Translations under genes and position numbers: made by a program
In this document: one piece after another, positions 9,636 through 19,009 of the stretch
How the letters are laid out: every line of letters starts with the position of its first letter
How positions within the stretch are numbered: the stretch's first letter is position 1
DNA from: CAXWPM01 sp965206125
GTDB taxonomy: Bacteria; Acidobacteriota; Terriglobia; 20CM-2-55-15
Assembly: GCA_965206125.1 (NCBI GenBank)
Contig: CBDBIN010000045.1
Location: forward strand, 186,001 to 250,000
Length of the DNA: 64,000 nucleotides
Direction of reading: 5' to 3'
The notes under the pieces: model-generated
Databases searched by the model: none
The model's input: the letters and a program-made list of their open reading frames with translations, nothing else
What the model was told of the DNA's origin: nothing

Positions 9636-12296
9636 ATGTATTCTTTTCTCTTCGCTGCGGCATTATTGTTCACGCCCCAGCTCAGCGATCTCCCTTTCTA
9701 TCCTGGCGGTACCTACGATCCGGCGGTTCCGACACCGGCCGCCGAACTGGGGTACGAAATAGGCGAGCGCTTCACGCTCTACTCGAACATCGAGAATTAC
9801 TACGAGGCAATCGTTGACGCCACCGACCGGATGCAGATGGTCCCCTATGGCCGGACCTATGAAGGGCGTACGCTCTACACTCTGATCTTCTCGAGTCGGG
9901 CCAACCTCCAACGACTGGACGCGATAAAGGCCGACATCGCCCGCCTGCGCGACCCGAGGATCACCGAAGAAGCGGATGCCCGTGCGATCGCAGCCGACAC
10001 GCCCGCAATCGCGTGGCTTGCCTACAACGTCCACGGCAACGAAGCGGCGAGCTCGGAGGCAGCCATGCAGGTGGCCTATCAACTGGCGGCCGGGACGGAC
10101 CCAGCAACCCTGGATTTACTCGACGAACTCGTGGTCATCATCGATCCGATGATCAACCCCGACGGGCGTGAGCGCTACGCCTCGCACGTCAACCGGTTCG
10201 TCGTCGCCGACGCAAACCCGGACCCCAATGCGATCGAACGCCGGGAACCGTGGCCGGCAGGCAGGACCAATCACTACCTGTTCGACCTCAATCGGGACTG
10301 GGCCTGGCAGACGCAGGTGGAGTCGCAGGGTCGCATCAGCACCTACCTGGATTGGAACCCGCAGGTGTTGGTCGACTACCACGAGATGGGAAGCAACAGC
10401 ACCTACTTCTTCCCGCCACCCTACGCCCCGATCAACCGCAATTTTCCGGAAGTCCTTACGAAGTGGTTCGAGATCTATGGCCAGGGAAACGCGGAAGCGA
10501 TGGACCGGATCGGCAGCCGATACTTTACAGCCGAGGGCTACGACCTGTTCTATCCGTCGTACGGTGATTCGTGGCCTTCCTTCCACGGCGCCATCGGCAT
10601 GACATATGAGCAGGCTGGGAGCGGTTTTGGTGCCCTGGCAATCGCACGCGCCGACGGAACGACGCTGACGCTCCGCGACCGCGCGCTGAACCATTTCACG
10701 ACGTCGATCGCAACCCTGAAGACGACCGCTGACAACCGTGAAGAACGCCTGATGGATTTCTACCGGTACTTCGTCGAATCGGTGGAGCGTGGCCGTAATG
10801 GAGCGGTCAAGCAGTATTTCCTCGTCCCCGGAAAGGACGTTCGGCTCGCACGAGAACTCGCGGAACTGCTCGCGTCCCAGGGCATCGAAGTCACCGTCGC
10901 ACAATCCGAGTTCGAGGTGACCAACCTGGACGAACTGGCAGAAGGCCATGTCGATGCCACGGCCCTGCCCGCGGGAACGTATGTGATCGACCTGGCGCAG
11001 CCTTCAGGAATCCTCGCTCATTCGCTCCTGGAGCCGGACCCGGAAATCGAGGAGTACTTCTTCTACGACATCACGTCCTGGTCACTGCCGCTGGCATACG
11101 GCGTGCAGGCGTTCGCCGCCGGTAACCGCGCAACCGTGTCGTCGGTGGCACTGGCGGATCAGCCCGAACCCGTCACCGCAGGCGCTCCCGGGCGCCGCGC
11201 CCGGGCCGCTTACGGCTTCACGATGGACACGAACGACGCGGCGCGAATGCTGAACCAGGTGCTCCGGGCCGACATTCGCACGACCGTCATCCTCCAGGAT
11301 TTCCGAATGAACGACACGCAGTTTCCCAGGGGAACGATCATCATTCCCGTCGAGGGCAACGACGACACGATCCACACGACGCTGGCAGGACTGGCCGATG
11401 AACACCACGTGGAGGTCCATGCGTTTGACAGCTACCTCACCGATGACGGCATCGACTTCGGATCAAACCGGGTCCGCACGGTTCAAAAACCACGCGTCGC
11501 AATCATCACCGACAATCCCACGAGCGCCTACGGTTACGGAACGCTGTGGCACCTGTTTGAACAGGAAAACGACATCCGGTTCACCGCGATTCGAACGTCC
11601 GAGCTGGGCGGGGTCGATCTGGACGACTACAACGTCATCGTGTTCCCCGACGGGGGCAACTATATGAACGCGGTCGGAGAAGGAACACGCACCCGGCTTC
11701 GTTCCTGGATCCAGGGCGGCGGCACGTTCCTGGGAATCGGCGCGGGCGCCGTCTTCGCCACCAGGAATCAGGCAGGATTCGCCTCGATCGGGTACCACCT
11801 GGTCTCGAATAGTGGCGAGGCACGGCGCGCGGCGCGCGATGGCGATGAAGAACTGGGTGCCCAGGAAGAACCTTCCGAGGAAGAACGCGTCCGCCGGCTG
11901 CTGACGCCCTATGAAGAACGCGAGGACGACCGGCTCACCGACGAGATACCGGGCGCGACGATGAAACTCCGGGTCGATGTGTCTCATCCGCTCGCGATCG
12001 GGTACGGCAACTCAGTAACGCTGCTGAACCAGGACAGCGTCATACTCGAGCTCACCGAGGAAGGTGACAACGTAGTCTACTACCCCGAGTCGGATTTCCG
12101 CGTGGGCGGGTTCATGCGCGACGACAAGGAATCCAAACTGGCTCACAGCGCATATCTGGTTCGGGAGCGGTTGGGTTCGGGAAGCGTGGTCCTCTATGCG
12201 GACATGCCCGCTTTCCGGTCGTTCTGGGAAGGCGGAACGCGACTCTTGCTGAACGGTATCTTCTTCGGGGTAGTCAGGGATCCGAACATCGAATAG
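9636..12296 (+). CDS. M14-family zinc carboxypeptidase-like secreted protein
   Basis: 886 residues. The zinc ligands of the M14 fold are visible: HGNE (H133, E136) and the distant His in VDYHEMGSN (H249). The N-terminus (MYSFLFAAALLFTPQ) is a short probable signal peptide. The C-terminal third (about 600-730) contains a glutamine-amidotransferase-like stretch, NVIVFPDGGNY and GGGTFLGIGAGA, as in many large M14 proteins of this phylum. It probably trims peptides in the periplasm or outside the cell, feeding the Opp importer encoded further along. An acidic loop (about 740-760, EELGAQEEPSEEE) interrupts the C-terminal domain. It ends convergently with the next ADOP gene, with a hairpin repeat between them. 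Confidence 0.85.
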   Translation: MYSFLFAAALLFTPQLSDLPFYPGGTYDPAVPTPAAELGYEIGERFTLYSNIENYYEAIVDATDRMQMVPYGRTYEGRTLYTLIFSSRANLQRLDAIKADIARLRDPRITEEADARAIAADTPAIAWLAYNVHGNEAASSEAAMQVAYQLAAGTDPATLDLLDELVVIIDPMINPDGRERYASHVNRFVVADANPDPNAIERREPWPAGRTNHYLFDLNRDWAWQTQVESQGRISTYLDWNPQVLVDYHEMGSNSTYFFPPPYAPINRNFPEVLTKWFEIYGQGNAEAMDRIGSRYFTAEGYDLFYPSYGDSWPSFHGAIGMTYEQAGSGFGALAIARADGTTLTLRDRALNHFTTSIATLKTTADNREERLMDFYRYFVESVERGRNGAVKQYFLVPGKDVRLARELAELLASQGIEVTVAQSEFEVTNLDELAEGHVDATALPAGTYVIDLAQPSGILAHSLLEPDPEIEEYFFYDITSWSLPLAYGVQAFAAGNRATVSSVALADQPEPVTAGAPGRRARAAYGFTMDTNDAARMLNQVLRADIRTTVILQDFRMNDTQFPRGTIIIPVEGNDDTIHTTLAGLADEHHVEVHAFDSYLTDDGIDFGSNRVRTVQKPRVAIITDNPTSAYGYGTLWHLFEQENDIRFTAIRTSELGGVDLDDYNVIVFPDGGNYMNAVGEGTRTRLRSWIQGGGTFLGIGAGAVFATRNQAGFASIGYHLVSNSGEARRAARDGDEELGAQEEPSEEERVRRLLTPYEEREDDRLTDEIPGATMKLRVDVSHPLAIGYGNSVTLLNQDSVILELTEEGDNVVYYPESDFRVGGFMRDDKESKLAHSAYLVRERLGSGSVVLYADMPAFRSFWEGGTRLLLNGIFFGVVRDPNIE

Positions 12297-12300
12297 ACAC

Positions 12301-12382
12301 TTCGGCACAGTCGCATTAATCCCGGATCAGGTACGGTCCACACTCGGGTGGTCCCAGGTTGGGATTAATGCACTGCCCGTAA
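12301..12382. repeat. Dispersed hairpin element, copy 1 (degenerate)
   Basis: Arms GCATTAATCCC (12313-12323) and GGGATTAATGC (12361-12371) are perfectly complementary; the outer arm parts have decayed compared with the three other copies at 15423, 24303 and 61697. It fills the whole gap between two convergent genes, so it may act as a bidirectional terminator. Confidence 0.85.
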
Positions 12383-15064
12383 TCAATCATGTCGCAAGGT
12401 GTTGATCGGATCGACCGCCATTGCTCGGCGCGCCGGCACGAGACTGGCACAGGCGGCTGCCGCGGCGAGGACCACTGACACGGCCAGGTACGTAGCCGGA
12501 TCCGGCGCGCTCACGCCGTACAGCAACGAAGACATGGTCCGAGTCAGGACGAGCGCCAGCACCAGGCCCAGAGCCACGCCGATCGCGACCAGGGCGCCGC
12601 TCTGCCGAACGACCATGCCCAGAATATTGCCGCGGTCGGCGCCGAGCGCGAGGCGCACGCCGATCTCATGGCGCCGCTGGCTGACCGTGTAGGCCATCAC
12701 GCTGTAGACGCCGAACGTTGCCAGCACGAGCGCCAGCGCGGACAGCACTCCCATCAAGAACGTCGAGAAACGATCGGCGGCGACGGACACCCCGACGAGG
12801 GATTCCATGGTCGTGACGCTGTGGACCGGTTGTGTCGGATCCATCGTGGCAATGACGTTCCTGACTGAAGCTGCCAGCGCGGTCGGGTCTGAAGAGGTGC
12901 GAACCACTACGTTCATCGTGACGTAGGGAACCTGCGCGTGTGGCATATAGATTTCCGGCTGCGGCTCGGATTTCAGATCCACGGTTCTCACCGCCCCGGC
13001 GACGCCCACGATCTGGTACGGGTAGATTCCCCGTTGGCTGTAATCGATCATGAGATACTCGCCGACCGCATTTTCGTCCGGCCACAGCGATGCGGCGAGT
13101 AGTTCGTTCACGATGACCACAGGCACTCCATCGAGTGAATCGCGATCGTCGAAATCCCTTCCCGAGAGAAGCGGTATCCGCATCGTGCGGAGGAAACCCT
13201 GGGTGATCATCGTGATGTCCGCCTCGGGTGCGTTTTCGGTCCGAGTCGCGGAGCCCTGCCTCCAGTACGGCCGCGTGGGTGTGTTGTTGTAGGCGTTGAG
13301 CGGCAGACCCGTCGCCGCACCAACCGACATCACTCCCGGCAACGAGGAGAGTTGGCGTCTCAGAGAATCGAAATAGCCCAATCGGGCTTCTGCCCCGCCG
13401 TACTTTACGGGGTCTGGAAATGTTCTGGCAACCAGCACGTTGTCGGGGTCGTAACCCGGATCGATTCGGAGAATTCCGATGAAGCTCTGGATCAATAGAC
13501 CGGCGCCGATCATCAGGACGAGCGCTGCCGCAACCTCGGTCACCACGAGAACGCTACCGAAGCTGCGCCTGGGGCGGCCGGTCCCGGCCCCGCCTGTTCC
13601 TTCCTTGAGACAGCCCAGCAGATCTACCCGGATCGCATGGATCGCGGGCAGCGAACCGAAGATCAGTCCACTGGCCGCAGTCACTCCCAAGGCAAACACA
13701 AGGACCCGAGCGTCGAGCGCAATCTCGTCGAAGCGCGGCAGTTCGGCCGGAGCCACGACCCCAAGCACGCGGAACCCGATAAAGGCCAACGCGATGCCGC
13801 CCAGCCCACCCAACGTCGACAACAGCACGCTTTCAGTTAGGAGTTGGCGGACCAGCCTCAGCCGCGACGCTCCGATGGCCGACCTCAACGCCATTTCGCG
13901 CCGCCGATCTGAGGCCCGTGCCATGAGCAGGTTCGCGATGTTGGTACACGCGATCAAGAGAACAAAGCCGACGGCGCCGAACAGAAGGATCAGAGACTGC
14001 CGCACATCGCCCACGGTTTCCTCATGTAGTGCGACGATACGGGAACTCCATCCTCCATTGGCCACCGGGTGCTCCTCAGCTAGCGACGCTGAGATCCGGT
14101 CCATGTCCGCTTGCGCCCGTTCGATCGTGATTCCGGGTCTCATGCGAGCAACGACGTTGACAAACCGATAGTCGCGCGGGATATCGGGCAGGTGCGAGTA
14201 GCTGATCCGGAAATCCCATGGCAGCCACAGCGCCATTAGACGATCCGGTACTCCGAAGTCGGCGGGCATCACACCGAGTACTTCGTGGGGGACCTCATCG
14301 ATTAGGATCTTGGACCCGATGACGGATGGGTCGCCGGAGAAACGTCGTATCCAGTAGGCGTGCCCGAGGACAACGACGGCATCCTGCCGGCTAACCTCGG
14401 CCGAATCGAAGACCCGTCCGAGGAGCGGCCCACGGCCGAACACGCTAAAGAAGTCCAGCGTGACTTCAGTCGCCGATACCTTTTCTGCCTGGGTATCGTC
14501 TCGCACGGTCCGCGGTTCACCCGCGTACCAGGCGCCGATGCCCTCGAACACCGCTGTGCGTTGGCGCCAGTCCAAGATGTTGCCGGGCGCGGGTTCTTGA
14601 TCAAAGAGCGATTTGTCCGGATTCTCATCCCGGATCGTCACAAGGCGTTCCGGGTCCGGGTATGGCAACGGCGAGAACAACACCGCATCGACAACGCTGA
14701 ACACGACCGTGTTGGCTCCGATACCGAGGGCCAGGATGAGGAGGACTACTACGGTGAACCCCGGCCTCTGCCCGAGTGTGCGGACAGCGTAACGAACATC
14801 CTGCATCAACATGTCGATTCTCCAGTCCTGTCGTATGAGGCAGACGACATCCACAATGGCTCCGACCGACGCCAGAACAAGACCCATTCGGTCACTGGGC
14901 CTGATGCGCCGTCCTCGGCCCAGTTCTTCCCAACGATGGATCAGCTCCCCTTCCCATTCCCGACGCCAGTCGCTGCGGCGGGCCACAGGAACCAGTAGGG
15001 CCAGCCTCCGTATCCAGAACAGGCACCATTCGAGCAAGGGGTCGTCGGTTCGGTTCCCTGTCAT
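12383..15064 (-). CDS. ADOP-type permease with cytoplasmic N-terminal prefix
   Basis: 893 residues. An N-terminal prefix of about 85 residues (LLEWCLFWIRRLALLVP, WRREWEGELIHRWEE) precedes the standard start MLMQDVRYAVRTLGQRPGF; such prefixes occur in PadR-linked ADOPs. Then follow the LALGIGANTVVFSVV segment, two MacB-like periplasmic domains and two FtsX domains, ending PARRAMAVDPINTLRHD. No frameshift is seen. The start codon overlaps the stop of the upstream PadR gene by four bases, so the two are translationally coupled. By analogy with MacB it should move or sense lipid-like or antimicrobial compounds across the envelope, but no ATPase or periplasmic adaptor is next to it. Confidence 0.9.
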   Translation of the reverse strand: MTGNRTDDPLLEWCLFWIRRLALLVPVARRSDWRREWEGELIHRWEELGRGRRIRPSDRMGLVLASVGAIVDVVCLIRQDWRIDMLMQDVRYAVRTLGQRPGFTVVVLLILALGIGANTVVFSVVDAVLFSPLPYPDPERLVTIRDENPDKSLFDQEPAPGNILDWRQRTAVFEGIGAWYAGEPRTVRDDTQAEKVSATEVTLDFFSVFGRGPLLGRVFDSAEVSRQDAVVVLGHAYWIRRFSGDPSVIGSKILIDEVPHEVLGVMPADFGVPDRLMALWLPWDFRISYSHLPDIPRDYRFVNVVARMRPGITIERAQADMDRISASLAEEHPVANGGWSSRIVALHEETVGDVRQSLILLFGAVGFVLLIACTNIANLLMARASDRRREMALRSAIGASRLRLVRQLLTESVLLSTLGGLGGIALAFIGFRVLGVVAPAELPRFDEIALDARVLVFALGVTAASGLIFGSLPAIHAIRVDLLGCLKEGTGGAGTGRPRRSFGSVLVVTEVAAALVLMIGAGLLIQSFIGILRIDPGYDPDNVLVARTFPDPVKYGGAEARLGYFDSLRRQLSSLPGVMSVGAATGLPLNAYNNTPTRPYWRQGSATRTENAPEADITMITQGFLRTMRIPLLSGRDFDDRDSLDGVPVVIVNELLAASLWPDENAVGEYLMIDYSQRGIYPYQIVGVAGAVRTVDLKSEPQPEIYMPHAQVPYVTMNVVVRTSSDPTALAASVRNVIATMDPTQPVHSVTTMESLVGVSVAADRFSTFLMGVLSALALVLATFGVYSVMAYTVSQRRHEIGVRLALGADRGNILGMVVRQSGALVAIGVALGLVLALVLTRTMSSLLYGVSAPDPATYLAVSVVLAAAAACASLVPARRAMAVDPINTLRHD

Positions 15065-15360
15065 GCTTCGGCTACCGCATTTTCCAACCCGGGAAAGCGG
15101 CGTAGCAGCGCCACCAGCGCCACCGATCCTTGACCCGTGAGCTCGTAGTACCGTCGGGCCGGCCGACCTTTCTTCCGCGCGTCAGACGCCCCCTCCCAAC
15201 TGGACCGCACGAATCCTACCCGTTCAAGTTTTCGGAGCGCGGGATAGACGGTTCCGCTGGGTAGCCCCGTAACGTCCATGACATCGAACCCGTAGCGGTA
15301 ACCGGCCGCGATGGCGCGGAGAACAAGTCCGGAGGAATACGTCACATAGGTGCGGACCAT
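15061..15360 (-). CDS. PadR-family transcriptional regulator of the adjacent ADOP gene
   Basis: About 99 residues. The winged-helix signature is clear: RYGFDVMDVTGLPSGTVYPALRKLE followed by the wing with GRPARRYYELTGQG. The family dimerises through its C-terminal helix and represses transporter genes until an effector binds. I chose ATG 15360 (MVRTYVTYSS..) because the homologous region starts there. The frame is open to 15396, but the extra residues would run through the operator. No Shine-Dalgarno sequence precedes the ATG, and a PadR box lies 4 bases upstream, so the mRNA is probably leaderless. It overlaps the permease start by 4 bases. Confidence 0.9.
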   Translation of the reverse strand: MVRTYVTYSSGLVLRAIAAGYRYGFDVMDVTGLPSGTVYPALRKLERVGFVRSSWEGASDARKKGRPARRYYELTGQGSVALVALLRRFPGLENAVAEA

Positions 15361-15363
15361 GCA

Positions 15364-15396
15364 ATGTAGTTTTCTACATAGGGGTGGCACTGTCAA
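15364..15396 (-). promoter_or_regulatory. PadR-type operator over the promoter of the padR-ADOP unit
   Basis: ATGTAGTTTTCTACAT at 15364-15379 is a perfect palindrome and exactly matches the ATGT-N8-ACAT box described for PadR proteins. Read on the minus strand, TTGACA at 15391-15396 is a consensus -35. With a 17-base spacer the -10 falls inside the palindrome and the transcript would begin at about 15360. Bound PadR would therefore cover the -10 and repress itself and the permease. Confidence 0.7.
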
Positions 15397-15422
15397 GCAC
15401 GAGCGTCTACTGATTGAGGATG

Positions 15423-15509
15423 ATTTCGTGACGGTGCATTAATCCCAGGTCTGGTCCCAGATCCCACGATGCAGGGTCCTGTGTTGGGATTAATGCACCG
15501 TCACGAAAT
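15423..15509. repeat. Dispersed hairpin element, copy 2
   Basis: The 25-base arms at 15423-15447 and 15485-15509 are perfectly complementary and contain CGTGACGGTGCATTAATCCC. The 37-base centre is not conserved except for GGTCC/GGGTCC-like pieces. It lies between the DUF427 gene and the PadR promoter, both on the minus strand. Confidence 0.9.
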
Positions 15510-15517
15510 AGGTATCG

Positions 15518-15802
15518 CTACCCGTCGGAAACGTCGACGCCGTTCCAGAAGGCGATGTGGCCGCGGATATTTTTGGCGGCTTCCTTCGGCTCCGGGTAAT
15601 ACCAGGCGGCATCCTTGTTCGTCTCATCATCGACGACGACGTCGTAATAGCTGGCCTGACCCTTCCAGCCACACAGCGTATGGTGGTCGCTCTCTCGAAA
15701 GTACTCGCGGTTGATGGCGTCCGCCGGAAAGTAGTGACTCCCTTCGACGACGATCGTCGCATCGCTCTTGGCGAGGACCGCCCCGTTCCATAAAGCCTTC
15801 AT
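15518..15802 (-). CDS. DUF427 family protein
   Basis: 94 residues, the typical single-domain length. Characteristic stretches are MKALWNGAVLAKSD, VVEGSHYFP, HHTLCGWKGQASYYDV, AAWYYPEPKEAA and IRGHIAFW. The family is small, cytosolic and mostly uncharacterised. GGAGG lies just before ATG 15802. It is a monocistronic gene divergent from the radical SAM-ArsM gene. Confidence 0.88.
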   Translation of the reverse strand: MKALWNGAVLAKSDATIVVEGSHYFPADAINREYFRESDHHTLCGWKGQASYYDVVVDDETNKDAAWYYPEPKEAAKNIRGHIAFWNGVDVSDG

Positions 15803-15915
15803 CGTGACCTCCGTTCCCTAGCAGCCCGTGGCTGCTAAAGTGACATGGCTTACAATGCCGACATCGTAACGCCTCCTACAATACAGAATTGGATTCACTG
15901 ACGAGGAGCTGACCG

Positions 15916-18363
15916 ATGCCACTGTTGCCCGAACAAGTACTGTACTCGCCACCGGGGTACGAAGAAAGATCCGGCGGAAGGCTTTCCGTGATGTTCGACC
16001 CCGAGGGTCCGAACTGGATCGCGACGGACCGGACAGGCGTGGAGATCCTCAAGGATGTCGGACCCCGACACACTGTCTCGGATCTGGTGGGTCTTTACCG
16101 CGAACGCACGCGCAAAGACTGGGCAGAATCCTGGCTGGACGTCACGACCTTCCTGAACCACGCTCTTCGAACGGACTTTCTCCGGCCCAAGCCTTTCGCG
16201 GCCAAGCCGTACCCGGGCCGGGGCGCGCTCATCAAGGAACATCCCCTCGAAGAAGTGTGGTTTCACACGACGAACCGCTGCAACCTGACGTGCGCGCACT
16301 GTCTGGTGAACTCGTCACCGGAAGGCATCGACGGCCTGGAGACCGAGCGTTGGATAGAACTGATCGAAGAAGCGAAACAACTCGGCTCTCAGCGCTTTTA
16401 CATTACGGGTGGCGAGCCGTTCCTCAGACGCGACGTGCTTGACATCGCCCGGCCCATCCTGGAGGATCGCGACCTCGTCATCCTGACCAACGGGATGTTG
16501 TTCTCCAAAGGCATGCTCGATCGCCTGCGGGATATCTCGAACGGAAACCTGACGCTTCAGGTCAGCCTCGACGGGCCGGACGCCGCCACGCACAACCACA
16601 TACGCCCCAAGAGCTTTGGCCGAACGGTTGAGGGCATCCGGGCGCTGCTCGAAGCAGGTTTCGAACCGACTGTGTCCACCGTCGTGACACAATCGAACCT
16701 CGCCACGATCGCAGCCTTCCCCCGGTTCCTGAACAAGCTCGGAGTCCGCAGGCACCATCTGTTATGGGGTCACAGGACCGGTCGTGCTCTTGACGGGGAC
16801 GACATGGCTTCGCCATCGGCGGGAGAGATCATCGACATGCTCGCGATCTATCTCGATGAGGCCCGGACGCAGGGCGTGGAGCTGGACAATTACGAAATCG
16901 CACTCGAACGGGTCCAGGTCCGGCGAGGTGTCAAAACCGACCTGTCGGTCGCCGGAACACGCAGCCTGTGTGTGTACGCCGACGGATCTGTGTACCCTTC
17001 CCCGGCTATGGTCGGAGTACCCGAGATGCGCATGGGCAACATCAACGACCGGGCACTGGGGGAAATCTGGAGCGACTCGGCGGCGGCGGATCGGCTGCGG
17101 GCGGCATCGGTAATCGACAAGGAAAACTGCCGGGACTGCTACCTGAAGTTCATGTGCGGCGGAGGAGACATCGAGCATTCGTTCTTTTATTCCGGGAGCG
17201 TGCTCGGCGCCGACCCGTTCTCACCCGTCCACGAGTGGCTACTCGTCCGGGCCATCGATCAGATTGCCGAAGGCAACAAGGCCTGCGAGGGGACATCGGG
17301 ATACGATTCCCCGGCCGTTGTGGCCACCATGGGAGAAACGCTGTCCGAAATAGAAACCGTGACGGCCGGCGGGTTTGAGATTGCGGCGTCGCGTTCAACA
17401 TGTGTCCTGTCGGTCGATCTGGAACGCTCACGCAAAAAGGTGCGAGATTTCTACGGCCAGGCGGCGCTGGAACCTCAGGACGCCCTGTGCTGCCCGACCG
17501 CATACGATCCCGCTGAGCTGGCCTCCCTGCCAAAGGAAGTGGTCGAGGTGTCCTACGGATGCGGCAGCCCGCTTCGCTTTGCCGGACTCGAACCCGGAGA
17601 AACCTATGTCGATCTGGGCTCGGGTGGAGGCATCGATTGTTTCATCGCGGCACGAAAAGTAGGCGCCGACGGCCGCGTGATCGGCATCGACATGACCCCC
17701 GAAATGGTCGAACGGGCCGAGCGAAACCGTCCAATCGTCTCGGACGCGCTCGGGTACGATGTCGTCGAGTTCCGCCGTGGATACCTCGAAGGGCTGCCGC
17801 TCGAGGACGAGATCGCCGATGTGATCACGTCCAACTGCGTCATCAACCTGTCTCCCGACAAGCGGCGGGTGCTCGCCGAGCTGTGGCGGGTTCTCAAGAA
17901 CCACGGCCGCGTCGTCATTTCCGACACGGTGTCGGAATCCCGGATTCCCCACGATATGCGCGCGAACCCGCGGCTTTGGGGAGAGTGCGTCTCGGGCGCA
18001 TTGACCGAGGACGAGTACTTCGCGCTGCTCGAACAGGTCGGTTTCTACGGCCTTTCACTGATCGAGAAGTCGTTCTGGAAGGAGGTCGAAGGCTACCGCT
18101 TCCACTCGCTCATCATCCGGGGCTTTAAGTTCGGCAAGGGTGGAGTGTGCAGTTACGCCGGACAGCGAGCCGTGTACATGGGCCCGCTGAAGGCTGTTAT
18201 CGACGAAGAAGGTCACCTGTTTCCACGCAATGAACCTGTGGAGATCTGTACGGACACGGCAGCGAAGCTTGCCCGTCCACCGTATTCGGGAACGTTTCGC
18301 GTCCTGGACGCGGGAGAGGATGTGGGGTCGGTCGCCTGCTGTGAACCCGGGGGGTGCTGCTAG
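15916..18363 (+). CDS. Fused PqqD-like / radical SAM-SPASM / ArsM-type methyltransferase
   Basis: 815 residues with three visible parts. Residues 1-100 look like a PqqD-type peptide/partner-binding domain (NWIATDRTGVEILKDVGP). Residues 110-420 are a radical SAM enzyme with RCNLTCAHC (C122, C126, C129) and a SPASM-like set of cysteines (C352, C405, C408, C414). Residues 480-800 are an arsenite methyltransferase: VDLGSGGGIDCF (SAM site, 566-577), IGIDMTPEM, and the arsenic-binding cysteines in SYGCGSP (C549), SNCVINL (C641) and GECVSGAL (C691). It ends in CCEPGGCC. In known organoarsenical pathways ArsM and the radical SAM enzyme are separate proteins; here they are one chain, and the SAM part is SPASM-type, not ArsS-type. 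GAGGAG precedes ATG 15916. TVP38 follows after 13 bases. A role in making a complex organoarsenical is inferred from neighbours. Confidence 0.85.
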   Translation: MPLLPEQVLYSPPGYEERSGGRLSVMFDPEGPNWIATDRTGVEILKDVGPRHTVSDLVGLYRERTRKDWAESWLDVTTFLNHALRTDFLRPKPFAAKPYPGRGALIKEHPLEEVWFHTTNRCNLTCAHCLVNSSPEGIDGLETERWIELIEEAKQLGSQRFYITGGEPFLRRDVLDIARPILEDRDLVILTNGMLFSKGMLDRLRDISNGNLTLQVSLDGPDAATHNHIRPKSFGRTVEGIRALLEAGFEPTVSTVVTQSNLATIAAFPRFLNKLGVRRHHLLWGHRTGRALDGDDMASPSAGEIIDMLAIYLDEARTQGVELDNYEIALERVQVRRGVKTDLSVAGTRSLCVYADGSVYPSPAMVGVPEMRMGNINDRALGEIWSDSAAADRLRAASVIDKENCRDCYLKFMCGGGDIEHSFFYSGSVLGADPFSPVHEWLLVRAIDQIAEGNKACEGTSGYDSPAVVATMGETLSEIETVTAGGFEIAASRSTCVLSVDLERSRKKVRDFYGQAALEPQDALCCPTAYDPAELASLPKEVVEVSYGCGSPLRFAGLEPGETYVDLGSGGGIDCFIAARKVGADGRVIGIDMTPEMVERAERNRPIVSDALGYDVVEFRRGYLEGLPLEDEIADVITSNCVINLSPDKRRVLAELWRVLKNHGRVVISDTVSESRIPHDMRANPRLWGECVSGALTEDEYFALLEQVGFYGLSLIEKSFWKEVEGYRFHSLIIRGFKFGKGGVCSYAGQRAVYMGPLKAVIDEEGHLFPRNEPVEICTDTAAKLARPPYSGTFRVLDAGEDVGSVACCEPGGCC

Positions 18364-18376
18364 CGGCCTGTGATCG

Positions 18377-19009
18377 ATGAACGACTGGATCATCTTGACT
18401 GTCGACACGATCCGAGGCCTCGGCTGGGTCGGCCCAATCGCCTTCGTGTTGCTCTACGTCGTGACGACCGTCGCATTGCTTCCGGGTTCGGCGATCACGT
18501 TGATCGCCGGCTTCCTGTACGGGCCGGTTTACGGTCTGGCCCTGGCCTCCCCGGCCAGCGTCCTGGCATCGACGGTAGCATTCCTGCTCGCCCGGTCGGT
18601 CCTGCGGGACCGTGTACAGCATCGCCTTCACGGGCGCCCGTTCCTCCGGAAGATGAACGCGGCAGCGGAGCGTTCTGGGTTTCGACTCATCATGCTGCTG
18701 CGCCTGTCGCCAATGTTTCCCTTCGTGATGCTGAACTACTCGCTGGGACTCACGCGCGTCCGGTTGCGCGACTACGTGCTCGCGTCCTTCATCGGAATGT
18801 TTCCGGCGACGGCTCTGTACACCTACATCGGATCCGTGGCATACAGCATCGCGGAACTGCTGTCGGGAAGACGAGAGGCGACGACCGCGGAATCCGTCCT
18901 GTACTGGTTCGGGCTAACGGCGACAGTGATCGTTGCCGTCCTGCTGACTCGCATGGGGCGACGTGCATTGAGGGAAGTCACCGGGGAGGATCAGACCGAA
19001 GAAGCCTAG
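18377..19009 (+). CDS. TVP38/TMEM64 family (DedA-like VTT domain) membrane protein
   Basis: 210 residues with five to six hydrophobic segments. The VTT core is visible: GFLYGPVYGLALASPASVLAS, a hydrophilic loop, then RLSPMFPFVMLNYSLGLT and FIGMFPATALYTYIGS. The family is inner-membrane and probably moves lipids or small solutes. It is encoded 13 bases after the radical SAM-ArsM fusion and is a known companion of the rSAM/selenodomain transferases and MerA-like proteins, so here it may handle an arsenical product. It overlaps the convergent next gene by 4 bases. Confidence 0.88.
   Translation: MNDWIILTVDTIRGLGWVGPIAFVLLYVVTTVALLPGSAITLIAGFLYGPVYGLALASPASVLASTVAFLLARSVLRDRVQHRLHGRPFLRKMNAAAERSGFRLIMLLRLSPMFPFVMLNYSLGLTRVRLRDYVLASFIGMFPATALYTYIGSVAYSIAELLSGRREATTAESVLYWFGLTATVIVAVLLTRMGRRALREVTGEDQTEEA

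Noticed and set aside
16276..16310. ArsS-type arsenosugar radical SAM enzyme
   Set aside because: The protein has SPASM cysteines and a fused methyltransferase and lacks the ArsS C-terminal domain.
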